Source: Anadara kagoshimensis (Eukaryota; Mollusca; Bivalvia; Arcoida; Arcidae). From it: a DNA stretch of 64,000 bases. Positions 1 to 12,089 of this stretch are shown piece after piece. Numbering within the stretch: position 1 is the first letter of the stretch; each line of letters begins with the position of its first letter. The translations under genes were made by a program, and so were the position numbers. The notes beneath the pieces were generated by a model, which saw only the letters and a list, made by a program, of their open reading frames with translations, was not told the origin of the DNA and did no database searches. The stretch is taken from positions 9,042,635-9,106,634 of the forward strand of contig CM037864.1 in NCBI GenBank assembly GCA_021292105.1. Reading direction: 5' to 3'.

Positions 1-570
1 ATTGCCATATACTATTTTTGACATGTATTTTATGATTAAATAAAAAACGACATTTGGCACAATTAACGCGGGAGATTTTTCGTGCGGTCTGTCTCAACTA
101 GGACGAAACAGGGAACTGGTAAAATAGCTAGATTTTCTGGACACATGTGTGAGAAATCATTGTAATCCTAAGCACCACAGAGGCTGAATTATATAAGAAA
201 ACAATCGCCTCGGCCAATATTTAATCTTCTGGTCAATATCACACCATATACAACCACTAAAAAGTCCATAATTGAATAATATATTCATATAAAACGGATG
301 CAACTGACGTCTTGCATTTTTGGACTACCCGGTAACACATTTGTGTGGTTTAAGCAAGAAAGAGACCTTAACCATTAATTTATTTTAAAAACATCTTATG
401 GCCCTTAATCTCAAATATGTAACGAATACTCATAATCAAAAACAAACATACTTATCCATGTCCAAATCACAATCCAAAAGCAACGTGAAAACTTTGGAAC
501 TGACAAATTAGCGATAGAACATACACAAATGGTACGAAATAAAACAAACAGAAGCTTGATAAAACTTTAC

Positions 571-764
571 CTCAGCTGGGGGATCATACAACCAGTTGTC
601 AAGAATATGGCTTCTAAAATTACCACCAGGTAAAATGGAATATAACGGTGCCAAGTGCTTGTCGTGGTTAGGGTCATTATAACTTCCATGATGATTCCAG
701 AACCCATCCAAGATGACACTAGTATTTTCCTTGATTATTGCTAAATTCTCAAGTCTGGTTAAAA
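571..764 (-). CDS. Second exon of the secreted-protein gene
   Basis: It is 194 nt (2 + 64 codons). The acceptor is GATTTCAG and the donor GAG|GTAAAG. There is no stop codon and the composition is clearly coding-like (aromatic and His/Asn-rich). No known domain was recognised. Confidence 0.6.
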
Positions 765-1995
765 CTGAAATCAAAAGGAAATGACGCAATTAAGCATCAT
801 CAATTAAATAATAAATGAACTTACTAGTATTCAGATAAAGGAAATTGCATATTATACCAATTTTAATTTTGCAGTATTTGACGGTCGTTTTGAAATACAA
901 TTTATCATCAGTAGTGCTTGGACCAAAATTATAAAAAACAAAATTATTTTGAAGATGTTGAAATGATATCCAAAAGGACCAAATATATATTATACCATAC
1001 TAGTATTTAGCCAAGGAAATACTTTGCATGAGGCAGCATACCTTAGTTTGTGAGGAGTTTCAAATTTTAACTAACAAAAAACTTAGACAATAGATTTAAT
1101 TTTGACAATTTTATAAACTTTTTGTATTTTAAAAAAAGAAAAAAAAAAAAAAAAAAAAAGACATTGTTATGTGATTTTTAAATAAGTACAACACTATATT
1201 TTCTATTGATGCTTCTGGTATATATGTTCTAAATAAATCAATGTAAATGGAGCATGTTATTAAAATTGGAACTGTTTGACTAGGAGTTCGATATAAAATA
1301 ATTGCATTTTATACATGTTTTAAGAAACGTTTTAGACCTAGATTCTAGTCCTGGAAGCTAAATATGATCGTAAAAAAAATCGAAAAAATGCATACAAAAA
1401 CATCAAATAGCCAGGTGAATGTACACAAATGCATTTTCTTAGATAAGAATGACTGTGAAATCAATTTTTTTTCGTGGTGCCCTATTTTCGTGGTTCTAAA
1501 AAAAATACCTTTTCATAGAATTATAAATTTTTGATTTGTGGTTTCTGTTTCAGACAAATTTGCAATATTTACTAGTTCGTTGACATGCTATTTCGTGGGT
1601 CAGGATATAATATACACGGAATAACGAAAATTGGGACGCCACAAAAACTGATAATTTCACAGTAACAAAAATTAATCATAGCACTAGCAAAAGACAATTT
1701 ACTAGTATTCACGCTTTTCCTGGTGACTCTTGTACCGAAATATATCTTCTCAGTAATTTTTTATTTCCCTTGTTACAATTTCCCCATAGTTAAAATGTAA
1801 AAATTTCGTACTACGAAACAAATTAAAAGATCAAAACTACGAACTCTTCCTACGTTAATGATTCTTCTTGTACAGTGTTGAAGAATGAAGCATTATTGGA
1901 GAAATGGTGTATGTACCTGTAGCAGCATGTTGTCCTTTCAACTTTAACAATAACAACGCAGCACATAATAGTTGTAACTTAAATGTCAACATCAT
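571..1995 (-). CDS. 5' part of a gene for an unrecognised secreted protein (exons 1917-1995 and 571-764)
   Basis: The first coding exon starts with two in-frame ATGs (1995 and 1992) and encodes a basic-hydrophobic leader beginning MMLTFKLQLLCAALLLL, a convincing signal peptide, with likely cleavage near QHAAT. It ends in a GTACAT donor after phase 1. The second exon follows a TTTTGATTTCAG acceptor, restores the frame (V at the junction) and runs to a GTAAAG donor at 570-569 in phase 0. It gives about 65 residues rich in W, H, N and P, including LDGFWNHHGSYNDPNHD and SHILDNWLYDPPAE, with one NTS sequon. The product is therefore probably exported. I do not recognise the family. Later exons must lie before position 571 or outside the window. 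A TTTATTTCAG acceptor just upstream of the ATG suggests an upstream 5'UTR exon. Confidence 0.6.
862..1065 (+). repeat. Interspersed repeat family R4, copy 1
   Basis: Holds the string CATCAGTAGTGCTTGGACCA and flanking sequence that recur at 56325-56500 (same strand) and 17220-17330 (opposite strand). The copy ends in a long A-tract (1131-1159). Its class is unknown. Confidence 0.6.
1450..1664. mobile_element. Small TIR element (MITE-like), about 215 bp
   Basis: The left end GACTGTGAAATCA and the right end TGATAATTTCACAGT are inverted copies, both followed inward by TTCGTGG-like sequence. No ORF. The length and structure suit a non-autonomous DNA transposon. Confidence 0.6.
1917..1995 (-). CDS. 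Signal-peptide exon of the secreted-protein gene
   Basis: It is 79 nt: 26 codons plus one base, ending at an ACAG|GTACAT donor. The leader has one lysine, then a leucine/alanine-rich core, then KGQHAAT. The exon as transcribed probably begins near 2009, after a TTTATTTCAG acceptor, so the bases before the ATG would be 5'UTR. Confidence 0.6.
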
Positions 1996-2149
1996 ATATG
2001 GATTCTCTGAAATAAATTAAAAATGCTTATAGTAACGGGGTGTCATTATTATGTCCTCCCAAAAATATTAACCAAAAACAGCTAAATGGGACCGATCCAA
2101 AAATAGCAATATTTGCAACTTAACCTTGGCATTATTCCTGTGAAGTTTC

Positions 2150-3225
2150 GAAAAAAAATCCAAACAAGCCATCTCCGAAAACCGCTTCTGACAAGGGTTA
2201 AAGTGAAGAAAAATGCAGTAAAAGAAGAAACGGAGCAATATCAAGATGTCCCGGCCTCGGATGTTTGGGTGTCATACATATAGATATATTTAAGGATTTC
2301 AATGTGTTCGATGAACCCTCAATCTATTTGTATCATACACACACAAATACCAGGAACGTTCTTTTGCTGTCTTATTTTTTTAATTTAAAGCTTTTCATTT
2401 CAGTGTCTTAGTATCCCAAATACCCCTAGGAACTTAGCGTTTTAGACTGATTTATTGACCTTGGTCAATATAGTTTCCTTTTCGATTGAGTACCGCTCAG
2501 ACCACATGTGGGAAATTGAATTTCCTTGCCGTTGGCCTTGACTGGTTCACCCGGTGTCAGTATAATGTGACTGGGGGAGTGGTACGCTTGTCTGCGTTGT
2601 ACTTACTCGGTGAGATAGCACATTAGCCCTGAGTACACGCTGGTACAAGGCAGACCATAAAACACACTCGCACTTTACATGCATACACGAACTTGTTCAT
2701 AGATTAATTCATAAAGATTAATAAAGTATTTCCATCGCGAATAGCTAAAAAATTGCGACCTTAAGCAACATTTAATATCAATATCAACAACATGAATTAT
2801 ATTTCGAATACCTCATTTTTTGACAATGAGATCATGTGTTTCAGAAGAATTAGTTAATAATAAGGTAGAGTACTGAACTGAAAGCTGTTAAATATTTATA
2901 TCTTAAAATTGCATTTCCTTATTGTCTGTAATTTTCGAAATAGTTTACCGACGCGGAAAATGTCGAATTATATTTATTTTTTTCATTTTCCATTTAAATC
3001 CATACATGCTTTGAAGATATATTTCCTTTCGTTTTCCATTTAAATCCATGCATGGTTTGAAGATTCATTATTAGTTTTAACTAGATTACATCACCCTTCG
3101 TGTAATGCCTGCATCTATGAATTCAAAAGATAATACCCGGTGGAGTTGAAAAATAATCAACTTTGACCTAGTAAGATTTGTTTTTTCCGGACGTTTTTTT
3201 TAAAAATACGTTATATTTCCATAAT
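2150..3225. repeat. Tandem segmental duplication, unit 1
   Basis: This stretch matches 3240-4410 in order over its whole length: GACAAGGGTTAAAGTG (2190 and 3263), the TTTCAGTGTC block, a SINE core, the GAGATCATGTG block and AAATACGTTA near the end. Spacing differs because unit 2 carries a longer CA run and about 100 bp more of SINE head. Confidence 0.75.
2487..2765 (+). mobile_element. SINE S1 copy, head missing
   Basis: Matches the full SINE at 49893-50275 from CAGACCACATGTGGGAAA through the central domain (TCAGTATAATGTGACTGGGG) to the CGCGAATAGCTAAAAAATTG tail. The tRNA-like head with A box is absent. Confidence 0.75.
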
Positions 3226-3417
3226 GTAAAATTTCCAACAAGCAATCTCATGAATTACTCGTGACAAGGGTTAAAGTGAAAGAAGATGCAGAAAGAGAAG
3301 AAACATAGCAAAATTAATATGTCCCAAACTTAGATTTTTGGTGGCAAACAAAGAAATATTTTTAAAGTTCTAAATGTGTTAGATGGATCTCATTCCATTT
3401 GATTCTTTGGTATCGTA

Positions 3418-3418
<1 letters not shown>

Positions 3419-3458
<40 letters not shown>
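3419..3458. repeat. (CA)n microsatellite
   Basis: About 20 perfect CA repeats. Confidence 0.95.
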
Positions 3459-3687
3459 AGGAAAGTTATTTTTCTGATTTACTTTCTCAATTTAAAGCTG
3501 GTTATTTCAGTGTCCTAGTATCCGAAATGCCCTCTTAGCGGTTACCGTTTTAGACTGATTTTTTGACATTGATCAATAGAGCTATTTAAAATCTTTCCTT
3601 TCTGATTGATGTTTACGGCGAACGAACAAGTGCACAATCGTTTCTTGCTTTTCTACCAAAACACAATCGAACTTGAATAATATTCGA

Positions 3688-3985
3688 CTGTGAGTTCGAG
3701 TCCCGGTCAGACCACATGTGGGAAAGTGAATTTTCCTTGCCGTTGGCCTTTACTGGTTCCCATGTGTCAGTATAATGTGACTGGGGTAGTGGTACGCTTG
3801 TCTGCGTTGTACTGACTCTTGACTGCATGCTAGTACAGTGCAGACCATAAAACACACTAACACTTTCCATGCAAACACGAATTTGTTCATAGAGTAATCC
3901 ATAGAGATCTACAAAGTGTTTCCATCGCGAATATCTGAAAAAATTGCAACGTTAACCAACATTCAATATCAACATCAACAATTTG
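3688..3985 (+). mobile_element. SINE S1 copy, partial head
   Basis: Same family as 49893-50275. The B box GAGTTCGAGTCCCGG and central domain are present. The 5' head is replaced by unrelated sequence. It sits at the equivalent position in the second duplication unit. Confidence 0.75.
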
Positions 3986-4410
3986 AATTATATTTTGAAT
4001 ACCTTATTTTTTGACAATGAGATCATGTGGTTCAAAAGAATTAGTTGATTTTGCCATATCAAGCAAATCATAACCTTCAATGATTGTTTACTAAACACGT
4101 AAGGTAGAGTACTGAACAGAAAGCTGTTAAATATTTATATCTTGCAATTTCCTTATTGTCTGTAATTTTCGAAATAGTTTACCGACGCGGAAAATATCGG
4201 ATTATATTTATTTTTTCTGTTTTCCATTTGATTTAAATCTATACATGATTTGAAGAGATTCATCATTGACTTTAACTAGATTATATCACTCTGTCACTCG
4301 TGTCTGCATCTATCAATACAAAAGATAGTGCCTGATGGAGTTGAAAATTAATCAACTTTGATCTAGTAAGATTTTTTCCGGACGGGTTTAAAAATACGTT
4401 ACATTTCCAT

Positions 4411-5600
4411 GATTTTTCGATTTGGATAAAATAGTATTCAGCAAGAACAAAGATTAACTTTAGGATCCATACATTATGAAAATCTACGGGAGTTCATAGC
4501 ATGTTTATTTTAATGTGGTTGTAAATATCAGTTTAATTTAAAATCAAACTAAATGTAAATATACAGACATCGATTAACAAAAAAAGGGATTTTGTTATTA
4601 AAAGATGAACTCGCTGACTGTCAAAATCAAGCAAGAATATGAATCAAAATAAGTTGATGATACCACATCTAAACAAGACAAAAGCAATGAAGTACTGATT
4701 ATAAAATTGCCGATGGTATGGTTATAGTATTATTGAAGGGCCCTCTATTTTACAATCCGTGATCTATAAAACGCACATTCAAAAAATAAAATGAACTTTA
4801 TATATAAAAAGTATTAAAAGTTAAAAAGGAAGCCTTATCATAAAAAAACTTGAAAGACTTACTTATATGAAATGTCAGATTTTAATTCCCTGGAACCTAA
4901 ATTAAAATATATTACAGCATTGGTAATAGCCAAAAACAATAAAAGGCACAGCATACACGGAAGTTAGGTACAAGAAAACAAGACAAGATAAACACATCTT
5001 GAGAGAATTTACAAGTATTTACAATAAAAAAAACTGATAAAAAATCAGACCCAATAATAAAATGTTCATGTAAATAGCAATGATAAAGCCGATTGTGCCA
5101 CTCTATTTTTATGTTTGCATTCGGAAATTTGCAAATGTAAATACATTAAATTTTCATATTTTAAGCATAAAACTTAATTAGAATTCGATCTGCAATGAAG
5201 ATGAACTATTGGGCACTTCAGATCAAATTAAGTATAATATATAAAAATCTACAAGATCTTTCAGTAATAAGGACACTTGATAGTTTTGAAACAGATTACT
5301 TATAAAAAAGTTCCATTACCCTCAAGAACTTTCTAGCTTGTATTATATAAGTTAAATTGTACTGAAATTAATGAATTTGAGAGTTGAAACATCTATATAT
5401 AAACGAATCTGCTTTATTAATGAAGAAAGTTTAGTAAATGGGGTGCCTTTAAATTCGTTTGAAGTAAAACATTTAAATAAAAATAAAAAGGAACATTGTT
5501 GCAACCAAGAACGCGTCACAACAAAACGGAACAAGACACAGTGATAAGTCACATATACTGATTATTTTGTAATTAAACGCAAACACAAGTATGCCGCCAA
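4411..5600. other. AT-rich stretch, nothing recognised
   Basis: No exon-like ORF, RNA gene or clear repeat structure was seen. Short ORFs here have no coding character. Confidence 0.5.
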
Positions 5601-5740
5601 ATGTTCGATCACAATCTCAAAAAGCAAAGTAAAAACTGAAAACGGACAAATTAAGTCTATCACGCGAATTTCTTCCAGAGATGTGAGGCCAGGTGCTTCA
5701 GGTAGGTAAACATATCCTTTCTTGTCAGCCACATCATACA
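5600..5740 (+). repeat. R1 repeat fragment
   Basis: Degenerate copy of the R1 head (CACAATCTCAAAAAGCAAAGT, then a GTGAGGCCAGGTGCTTC-like block). Other short plus-strand R1 fragments lie near 440-520, 6705-6815, 7780-7885, 9900-9985, 11935-12090 and 16085-16160, with a reverse one near 8815-8900. Confidence 0.6.
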
Positions 5741-6478
5741 CAAATACATGTATTATACAAATTAAGCCTGACCTTTGATATTCCCAGTAAGCAAGAAATG
5801 AAGAAACTTAAAAGGTCCATTTTGTTCTCTTCATGATGGATTTCAATCAATATATCTCATTTTGTTTTTGACGTTTGGAAATCAAAAAGACTTCCATTAG
5901 AGCAGCAAAGATTAACCTCCACAGAATCGTGAGATTATACAAGATATGTATTACGCAAAACCGGTGGGAATTTGTTGTTTATTAATTTAGTTTTATGTTT
6001 CTGTGATTATAAAACTTTGATGTAAAAATATTTTATCAGATTATGCCACTCCATTATAATGTTTGTGGATATTAATTGAAATCGGAAAAAATGATGAGCA
6101 TAATAATAACTTTAATTTCGTAACGTGTTTTGGTGGATTAGAATGAATACATTACATTTTCAGGTTTTTAACGAGCAAAGATTAATGAAAATGTTGAAAG
6201 TTTCCCTTTTATCTACACGGTTTTGTTAAAATGATTAAGTTTAGTTCTCGCGAACTTGCATTTGGTTGTAATGACAACTGTGATTGAGTTCATTTTTTGG
6301 AAAAATAAGGGTTTCAGTGTATGCATTTATGAAGCACTGGTTGTAAAATAAGTTAGGCGGGTAGGGCCCTCTAATCGAGGAATAAATTTACTATAATTGG
6401 TTGAGAATTAAATCATAACCAGTAGTTTTTTTGTTTTGTCTAGTTCGTCTACTTTAATTTAACGTTCATTGTTTGCAT

Positions 6479-6688
6479 TATAGTCCGTCAGCGATATTTT
6501 GGCAGAGTGTTTAAAACATGGAAGAGTCTATTTAATATAGATAGCCTAATATAGGGATATATAAAGGTGGGGTCGACAAATGAACGTATGAAGGCGTGTA
6601 TACGATAATACGGTATAAATACCTATTGTGTATAATACCCTCACCCGTGTTTATAAACACTCTGCCACAATATCGCTGACGGACTATA
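6479..6688. mobile_element. Small TIR element (MITE-like), about 210 bp
   Basis: Terminal inverted repeats of about 33 bp: the left end TATAGTCCGTCAGCGATAT is mirrored by ATATCGCTGACGGACTATA at the right end, both running inward into GCAGAGTGTTTA or its complement. No coding capacity. Confidence 0.8.
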
Positions 6689-6959
6689 GATGTTGCCATG
6701 TTTTTATTAATAAAAACATACCAATCCGTGTCCAAACAACGATCCCAAAGCAAAGTATAAAGGTTGAAGCTGGAAAATAAGGTTTAACACATGGACTTCC
6801 ACCAGGGAAGAAATTGATGTCTTTTTGTATGAAAAAATAGTATACAATTTAAAAAAGACAAAAAAACCCATTTACTTTGTGGTATGTAAAACCACAGCAT
6901 GCGAGATAAAATCAATTTAATTAAATTTTTAAATCTGTGAGTTAAAAACTGTAATTAAA

Positions 6960-8510
6960 AATCACGATAGTAATATACTAGTACATGTATTGCGAAACAT
7001 TTATCTTCCAAAAACAAGTAAAACGCAGACAAGTTTTTTGAATTTATCAAAAATTCTTACCTTTTATGGATATATCGTCATTTTGGAATCTTAACTTAAT
7101 ATAGACTTTAAACATTGTATTGATAAATCACAAAAGTGATGTATTAGTATCTATATCTTTCAGAACATTAAACAAGAAAAACAGACAAACGTTCAATTAA
7201 TCAACATTTCTTATTCTTTATGCACGTATCCCGCTTATACTCTGAAGGACTGTAACTTTGAAAAAGGTTATAAAATTGAATTGATCAATTATAAAAATAT
7301 ATAATCATTCTTAGAAAATCAATAAGAATAAAATGTAGAGACTAATTACACTTTTGTATACAAGTGAATAACATACCTATGCTATAGGAAATTTTTCTTT
7401 ACAATTTTTCTTGGTTGTAAAAGGCTAAGAAAAATAATGCAAAATCCTATAGGGTGAATGAAGTGTGAGCTTGGACGACTTACTTTTCTTTTAAAAATGC
7501 TGCGCTAATTTGCTGATGAACAAAACAAAATCACTTTTCCATAACTTCTGACAATAATAAAACTCCTGGACACTGGATTTAATGACAAAATAATGTCAAG
7601 TCTGAAGTGCCATTCTTTTGGATCAGTAAAGTTTAAAAACAGAATCGACCAATCATTATGATATAATAGAGATTTTTTAGTATAATATTGGTTTCTTGTT
7701 TTTTGTCTAGTTAGTATGTTTTTATGAACGTTTTGTATGCATTAGATATTGACAAATGCATGGTTTCTTTTATACAAAACAAACATACCAATCCGTGTCC
7801 ACGATCCCAAAGAAAAGTAAAAAATTTTGAAGCTGGAAAATTAGGTTAAAAACATGAACTTCTATCGGGGAAAAAATTGCTATCTTCTTTATGAAATTAA
7901 ATTGAAAACAGTTTACAAAAAGACATAAAAAATAGATACATTGTAGTGTGTAAAAGAGGAAAAGAGGAAATAATACATCGAATTAAAATTCCCATTTTTT
8001 GATCTTTTGTAAACGTATTTAATTTCGTGTGTATTCAATTTTAGCGTTATAACAAATTTAGACATATCCGGGTAGTAAAATTTTTGCGTTTTTGAAATAT
8101 GCACTATACACAATAGGCATTATATAATTTTCGCGCAAAACAAATAACCGCGGAATAAGCAAAAATTAGAAAACCGCGAAATTAAATACGTGTGTAGTAT
8201 GAGTTAAAACCATATTGATAAATCACGATATTAATATACTAGTGCACTGTGCATGTGTTGAGAAACCTATAATTTACGAAAAAAGGAAAACAGACAAAAA
8301 TATGGATTTATCAACATTTCTTACCTTAGTATTCATATATCCCACTCAGTCTCTCAAAGTTGATCTTTTTAAAAACCGTTATAAAATTGAATTATTCAAT
8401 TACGAAAATAGAGGTATATATGATTACTCTTTTCAGAGATACAAGGAGAATAAAACGTATAGGCTAATTACACCATTATATAGTGAAAAGCATATCTTCA
8501 ATATATGAGA
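6960..8510. repeat. Three diverged copies of a 250-300 bp block
   Basis: Copies at about 6960-7090 (partial), 7125-7385 and 8215-8510 share GATAAATCAC, AACATTTCTTA, TTATAAAATTGAATT and AGGCTAATTACAC-like strings in order. The first and third follow R1 fragments (6705, 7780), so a block including R1 was probably duplicated. Confidence 0.6.
8010..8195. mobile_element. Small TIR element
   Basis: GTAAACGTATTTAATTTCG at the left and CGAAATTAAATACGTGTG at the right are inverted copies, and the inside is rich in CGCG-containing motifs. Probable MITE; target duplication not resolved. Confidence 0.5.
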
Positions 8511-8720
8511 TTTTTCTTTCACATAACAACACAGTTAAATAATAAATAACAATATGTGATAATTTACCTGCCTATGTACTCTATTTTCTGTTGGTGCTCA
8601 GCATATCTACATTATTGTGGATTTTTCTTCACATAACAACACAGTTAAATAATAATAGATAACAATATGTGATAATTTACCTGCTTATATACTAAATGGT
8701 CTGCGGGTGCTCAATATTTC
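8505..8720. repeat. Two tandem copies of a 116-bp unit
   Basis: CACATAACAACACAGTTAAA through TGTGATAATTTACCTGC occurs at 8520 and again at 8636 with few changes. Confidence 0.8.
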
Positions 8721-9384
8721 TTATGATTAGCCACTAACACAACTTAAAACACACAAATAAAGAATATCCTTTGTACAGGTTATCCAAAATCGATGCTAAC
8801 ATCATTCTGTTTTATTATTTACCTAATTTGCCAGGCTGTAAGTTTTACTTTGCTTTGGGATTGTGGTTTGGCATTGATTAGTATTTTTGTTTCTGGTGAT
8901 AACGATTGACAATTTAGATATAGTCACACGATCATTTATGTAAATTCCCTGATTTGTCCGAAAATTGGATTTGAACGATTTGCAAAACATATGAAGATAA
9001 AAATGGTAACTAGTTGATAGGGGTCTTTAAATTTAGATTTAAAATAGCAAAAATTAAATTAAAAAACCGCCTATGCAATCAAGAATATGACACTATATAA
9101 ACAGGCAAACGAGACGAGAAAAACAACCACATATTCGGACAGTTGATTTTAAAACTCCTGCTTTTGGATAGACACTGAAGTTCATTCCCATTGTTGCAGT
9201 AATAGAAATATTGTTTGACTACAACGATTCTACTAGTTTTTAAATACAAAAAATAAAAAAATTATTACCATAACATGTATAGGTCGCCCATAAGGAAATA
9301 TTTGAAAAGCCCCTGCTTAAGAAATGAGTAAAAAGCCACTCGTCCATTCATATTAATGTTTAAATGTCTCCTTGCTTCATATTT

Positions 9385-9385
<1 letters not shown>

Positions 9386-9427
<42 letters not shown>
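9386..9427. repeat. Poly(A) tract
   Basis: About 42 consecutive A, possibly a retroposon tail. No element body was recognised next to it. Confidence 0.9.
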
Positions 9428-9430
<3 letters not shown>

Positions 9431-9490
9431 CTATAAAAGCACAAGTTAAAATTTTTTATTTATTAGGTCTGATATAAAGGTTTTACTGAA

Positions 9491-9685
9491 TGGGGTTCGT
9501 CGCTGTACCACACGGTCAATACCTCTTAACGTTTGTGCGGAACATTTTCGAAAACGTCAACGTCACAATTCCTGGAATAACGTCGTTTTACGGGAAAACG
9601 TCATATTGTGTGATTCCATGTCCATTGGAAACAAGCGTTTCGCAGACACGTTAGAAGGCATCACGTGGTACAGCGGCGAATCCCA
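9491..9685. mobile_element. Short TIR element of the TGGGGTTCG family
   Basis: The left end TGGGGTTCGTCGCTGTACCA and right end TGGTACAGCGGCGAATCCCA are near-perfect inverted repeats. The interior shares TAACGTTTGTGCGGAACA and GGAAACAAGCGTTT with 38270-38450 and with both ends of the 44467-49187 element. About 195 bp, no ORF. No clean target duplication seen. Confidence 0.8.
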
Positions 9686-9999
9686 CAGTATTTCATAAGT
9701 TTTGTTTTTAGACGGATACAAGTTAAAATACTATAGAGAAGTACAATGCATCAAGGAAGCTACTTTAGAAAGCTTGTTTTAATATGCCCGACTAATATAC
9801 AGGGCAATAGTAATCAGACAGCCACACCTCCGTAGATTCATAGAGCTTTAGGGTGGGCCACGTTCGGATACCCGATTACCGATGTTGAAAAAATAAAATT
9901 AACCTACCAATAAAAAGTTAAAATTTTGAAACTGTCAAAAATTTCTTAACACATGAACTTCCACCAGGGGAGTACAGACGGATGTTCCGCCGCCATTTG

Positions 10000-11930
10000 A
10001 AAAATATGATAAATGATCTCTCAGGATATTATTTGAAGTATAAAGAAAGTCAAGAAAACTGAAAATTATTCCATAAACCAGAGCATGCATTGTTTGTTTG
10101 ATATATGAAGCAAAGGCATATTAAAACACTGCTTCTAACATGTAGTCTGGTGTTCTCACATTAACATTATATCTATATTGAAGTAAAATTTCATTTTTGA
10201 GTCGACGAAGTTATTTAAAGGAAAAATAAATTAACAACAGAATAAGCAACCCTACTATTTCAACGTATTTGTTCATTTGTATATTTTGTTAATAATGCTT
10301 GCCTTTTAACGCTTCTATCAATTTAATTGTTCTATCGCGCGACAATATGAAATGGATATTTTTCAAAAACAAATTAAAATAAAATAAAATAAAAAATAAA
10401 AATAAATAAATAAATTAATAAAATTAATTAATTTTATTAATTAAATAAAATACTTAATAAAAAAATTGAATAAGAAAAAACCCCAAAATTTATCGTAAAA
10501 ATTAAATAATAATAAAGACTAAATAAATATAATAAATTCAATAAACATAGAGTCAAAAAGTAATATAAAATGTCTTATTCTAACATAAAACGAATGTCTA
10601 GAAAGTTAACAATATTTTACCTTGTTACGAGTACAAGCAGCAAGTGTTATTTCACAGCCAATATATCCTGCTCAGTTTGGAAAGTTTATCATCAACATAA
10701 CGCAGTAGACGTATTGTAATGTGATCTATAGTTCAGATTGAACTTCCGTAGAAGTAATTATGATATCGATTCGTGGTGATAGAATGTCGGTGCAAATAAC
10801 ATTATATTATTATTTATCTAAAACTGCTGTGTTTCTTATGTAATTTTGTGTTTTATCTGCAAAAATATTTTATTTTATTTCATTTTAAAAATACATGTAT
10901 TTAACAAAGCATGATATTTCCATCAAGTTAAAATTGATATAAATTTTTAAATACTTTAAAAAAACACATGTATTAAACAAAGCATGATATTTCCATCAAG
11001 TTGAAATTAATATACATGTATAAAGTTTTTTGACTACTTGTTTAAAAAATAACACATATTTGCTCAAATGTTTGGATTTGTCTGATTTATTTTAATCACA
11101 CCCTTAGACATTTACAATAGTTGTGGAGGTTTTTAAAATTAGAGGTCATATGAGTATTGATAAAATTAGAGTATATTTTAAATACACAAATAGGGAATTA
11201 TAGACCAATTGCTATAAAATAAGTATGTTGTTTTTGACTTTCGAGTAGTAATATATACCCACTGGATATTTTGTCAAAAAAAATCTAGTGTCTCCATGTC
11301 CAAAGTCATCGAGAACTTTATAAGTATTGGTTTTAACATGTGTTTTTCTGTTCTTGTCTTGCTTCTTGCTTAAACTTTCATTGTTGTGTGTCTTGGTTAC
11401 ATTGGCTTTTGGCAAATGCATGCTTTCAGTTACAAGTATCTTTCATTTATTGTATTCTGAGTTCATTTACAATCCTGTAGGAAGTTAACATGTTCGTTTG
11501 TATACATTGAAATCAAACTATACTTGTTGTGTTGTGTTTTGTGTGAAAGCTAAAATTTTACTGTAAATCTGTTTCTACGTCAATTAATTTTAGCTCGAAT
11601 CGTCATTGCAAAATATTTGCATACTTATGTTTTCGCGTATTCGGTTGATGGTCAATGCAGTGTAATTGAATTTTTATAGAAAATTTGTTTCATTTCTAAT
11701 AATTCCATTTAAAGAAATTTTCCAACAACAAAGCAATTTAAACAACAATAAAGCCGAAGCAAGTTGCATCGCTATATCGTAGGCGTTCAAATTTTTGTAT
11801 GTGGACCATAATAAGTTGATGTCATTGAAAGCCAATCCATTCATGCAAACATAACAAAAAAGAATTGACCGGTCGAAATTTTTGAAACAAAAAAGAAAAT
11901 ATTCGCAACAATTTTGTAAATTTATTAATT
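10000..11930. other. Very AT-rich stretch without a recognised gene
   Basis: Holds a low-complexity AAAT/AATT tract (about 10370-10460) with a perfect AT palindrome of about 26 bp, and a 60-bp duplication (AAAGCATGATATTTCCATCA at 10907 and 10979). Nothing gene-like was seen. Confidence 0.5.
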
Positions 11931-12089
11931 CAATCAAAACCAATCTTTGTCCAAACCATAATCTAAAATAAAAAAGTGAGGCATGGTGCTCCGAAAGGGT
12001 AAGTACCTCCTCTTTGGCTAGCTACATACACATGTGTAAAATAAAAAGTGAGCATTAGAGAAACACGGAACGATGGGACCTCAAATATA

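Larger units (their letters stand above)
3240..4410. repeat. Tandem segmental duplication, unit 2
   Basis: Diverged second copy of 2150-3225. It carries a (CA)n run at about 3419-3458 where unit 1 has only a short one, and keeps part of the SINE B-box region (GAGTTCGAGTCCCGG) that unit 1 lacks. Confidence 0.75.
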
